From JBBDWZ01 sp050732575 (GTDB lineage: Bacteria; Gemmatimonadota; Gemmatimonadetes; Longimicrobiales; RSA9), in NCBI GenBank assembly GCA_050732575.1, contig JBOHRF010000340.1:1-5765 (forward strand): a stretch of DNA of 5,765 nt, given 5' to 3'. Below are positions 5,620-5,765 of the stretch, piece after piece. Numbering within the stretch: position 1 is the first letter of the stretch; each line of letters opens with the position of its first letter. The notes under the pieces are model-generated. The model made no database searches and had not been told where the DNA came from. It saw only the letters and a program-made list of their open reading frames with translations. The position numbers and the translations under genes were made by a program.

Positions 5620-5765
5620 ATGGACGTGGATGATGGCGGATGCGCCTGAGGGCAAACGCCGGTGGCTGGGCAGGGCCCAAACCAGCTGGATGACAGCGGA
5701 GTCCGGAAGCCCGGTCAGTCGCCATTGGTAATAGCCGTTGGAAGCCCGTGTGATGTCAGATGCTG
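5617..5765 (-). CDS. Possible 3' end of an unknown gene entering from the right edge
   Basis: The minus frame is open from the edge through 48 codons to TAA 5619-5617. Its translation has a protein-like ending with NGYYQWRLTGLPDSAVIQLV followed by WALP and a short LPSGA segment, then IIHVH. The pattern Y-x-W-x-L-T-G-L-P...L-V-W-x-L-P...L-P-x-G-A recalls the beta-sandwich tails of some extracellular or surface proteins, but I cannot name a family. Most third codon positions are G or C, as in the neighbouring genes. A plus-strand frame of 33 codons (5630-5731) lies exactly opposite, so composition alone does not settle which is real. The stop lies 213 nt before the porin start, a normal gap for a separate transcription unit on the same strand. 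Confidence 0.35.
   Translation of the reverse strand, partial: ASDITRASNGYYQWRLTGLPDSAVIQLVWALPSHRRLPSGASAIIHVH

Noticed and set aside
5630..5731. Plus-strand 33-codon ORF starting ATGATG.
   Set aside because: No clear ribosome site and no recognisable similarity; the opposite minus frame gives a more protein-like sequence. Both remain unproven.
5753..5765. ATG near the right edge with GGAAG upstream, which could start a divergent gene.
   Set aside because: Only four codons are visible, and it conflicts with the minus-strand frame that enters from the same edge.

Overview
The window holds a phosphate-uptake operon of a Gram-negative bacterium, all on the minus strand and read right to left: an OprP/OprO-type outer-membrane porin, pstS, pstC, pstA, pstB and the start of phoU, which runs off the left edge. 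The base composition is GC-rich. The porin and its signal peptide imply an outer membrane. The PstS is the Cys-rich lipoprotein type, with a glycine-rich phosphate loop, known from several non-enteric phyla as well as Proteobacteria. A lineage such as Gemmatimonadota or a GC-rich proteobacterium would fit, but the window alone cannot settle it.

Layout, in transcription order: positions 5765-5617 may be the 3' end of another minus-strand gene (weak call). Positions 5616-5404 are non-coding and carry several dyads and a Pho-box-like array of four 7-mers at 10-11 bp spacing (5485-5523). The porin is at 5403-4237, pstS at 4240-3311, pstC from about 3366 to 2314, pstA at 2317-1418, pstB at 1372-596 and phoU from 599 to beyond the edge.

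The genes form one physical route for phosphate. The porin admits Pi through the outer membrane and PstS captures it in the periplasm. PstC and PstA form the inner-membrane channel, which PstB powers with ATP. PhoU links transporter state to the PhoR/PhoB two-component system, which presumably acts on the Pho-box array. Gene junctions are extremely tight: porin/pstS, pstC/pstA and pstB/phoU are ATGA overlaps, and pstS/pstC overlap by tens of bases.

The one junction that would break this chain, pstA/pstB, contains an imperfect 41-bp tandem duplication of the pstB start. Its upstream copy is a 14-codon mini-ORF that starts 4 nt after the pstA stop and ends in a GTGA overlap with the pstB start. 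Both copies encode the same first ten residues, and within those codons they differ only at the start codon and at synonymous third positions. This junction, the Pho-box array with a partial second copy, and the dyads in the leader are the parts most worth a second look. No mobile element, CRISPR array, tRNA or rRNA was seen, and I see no evidence for a wholly new system here.
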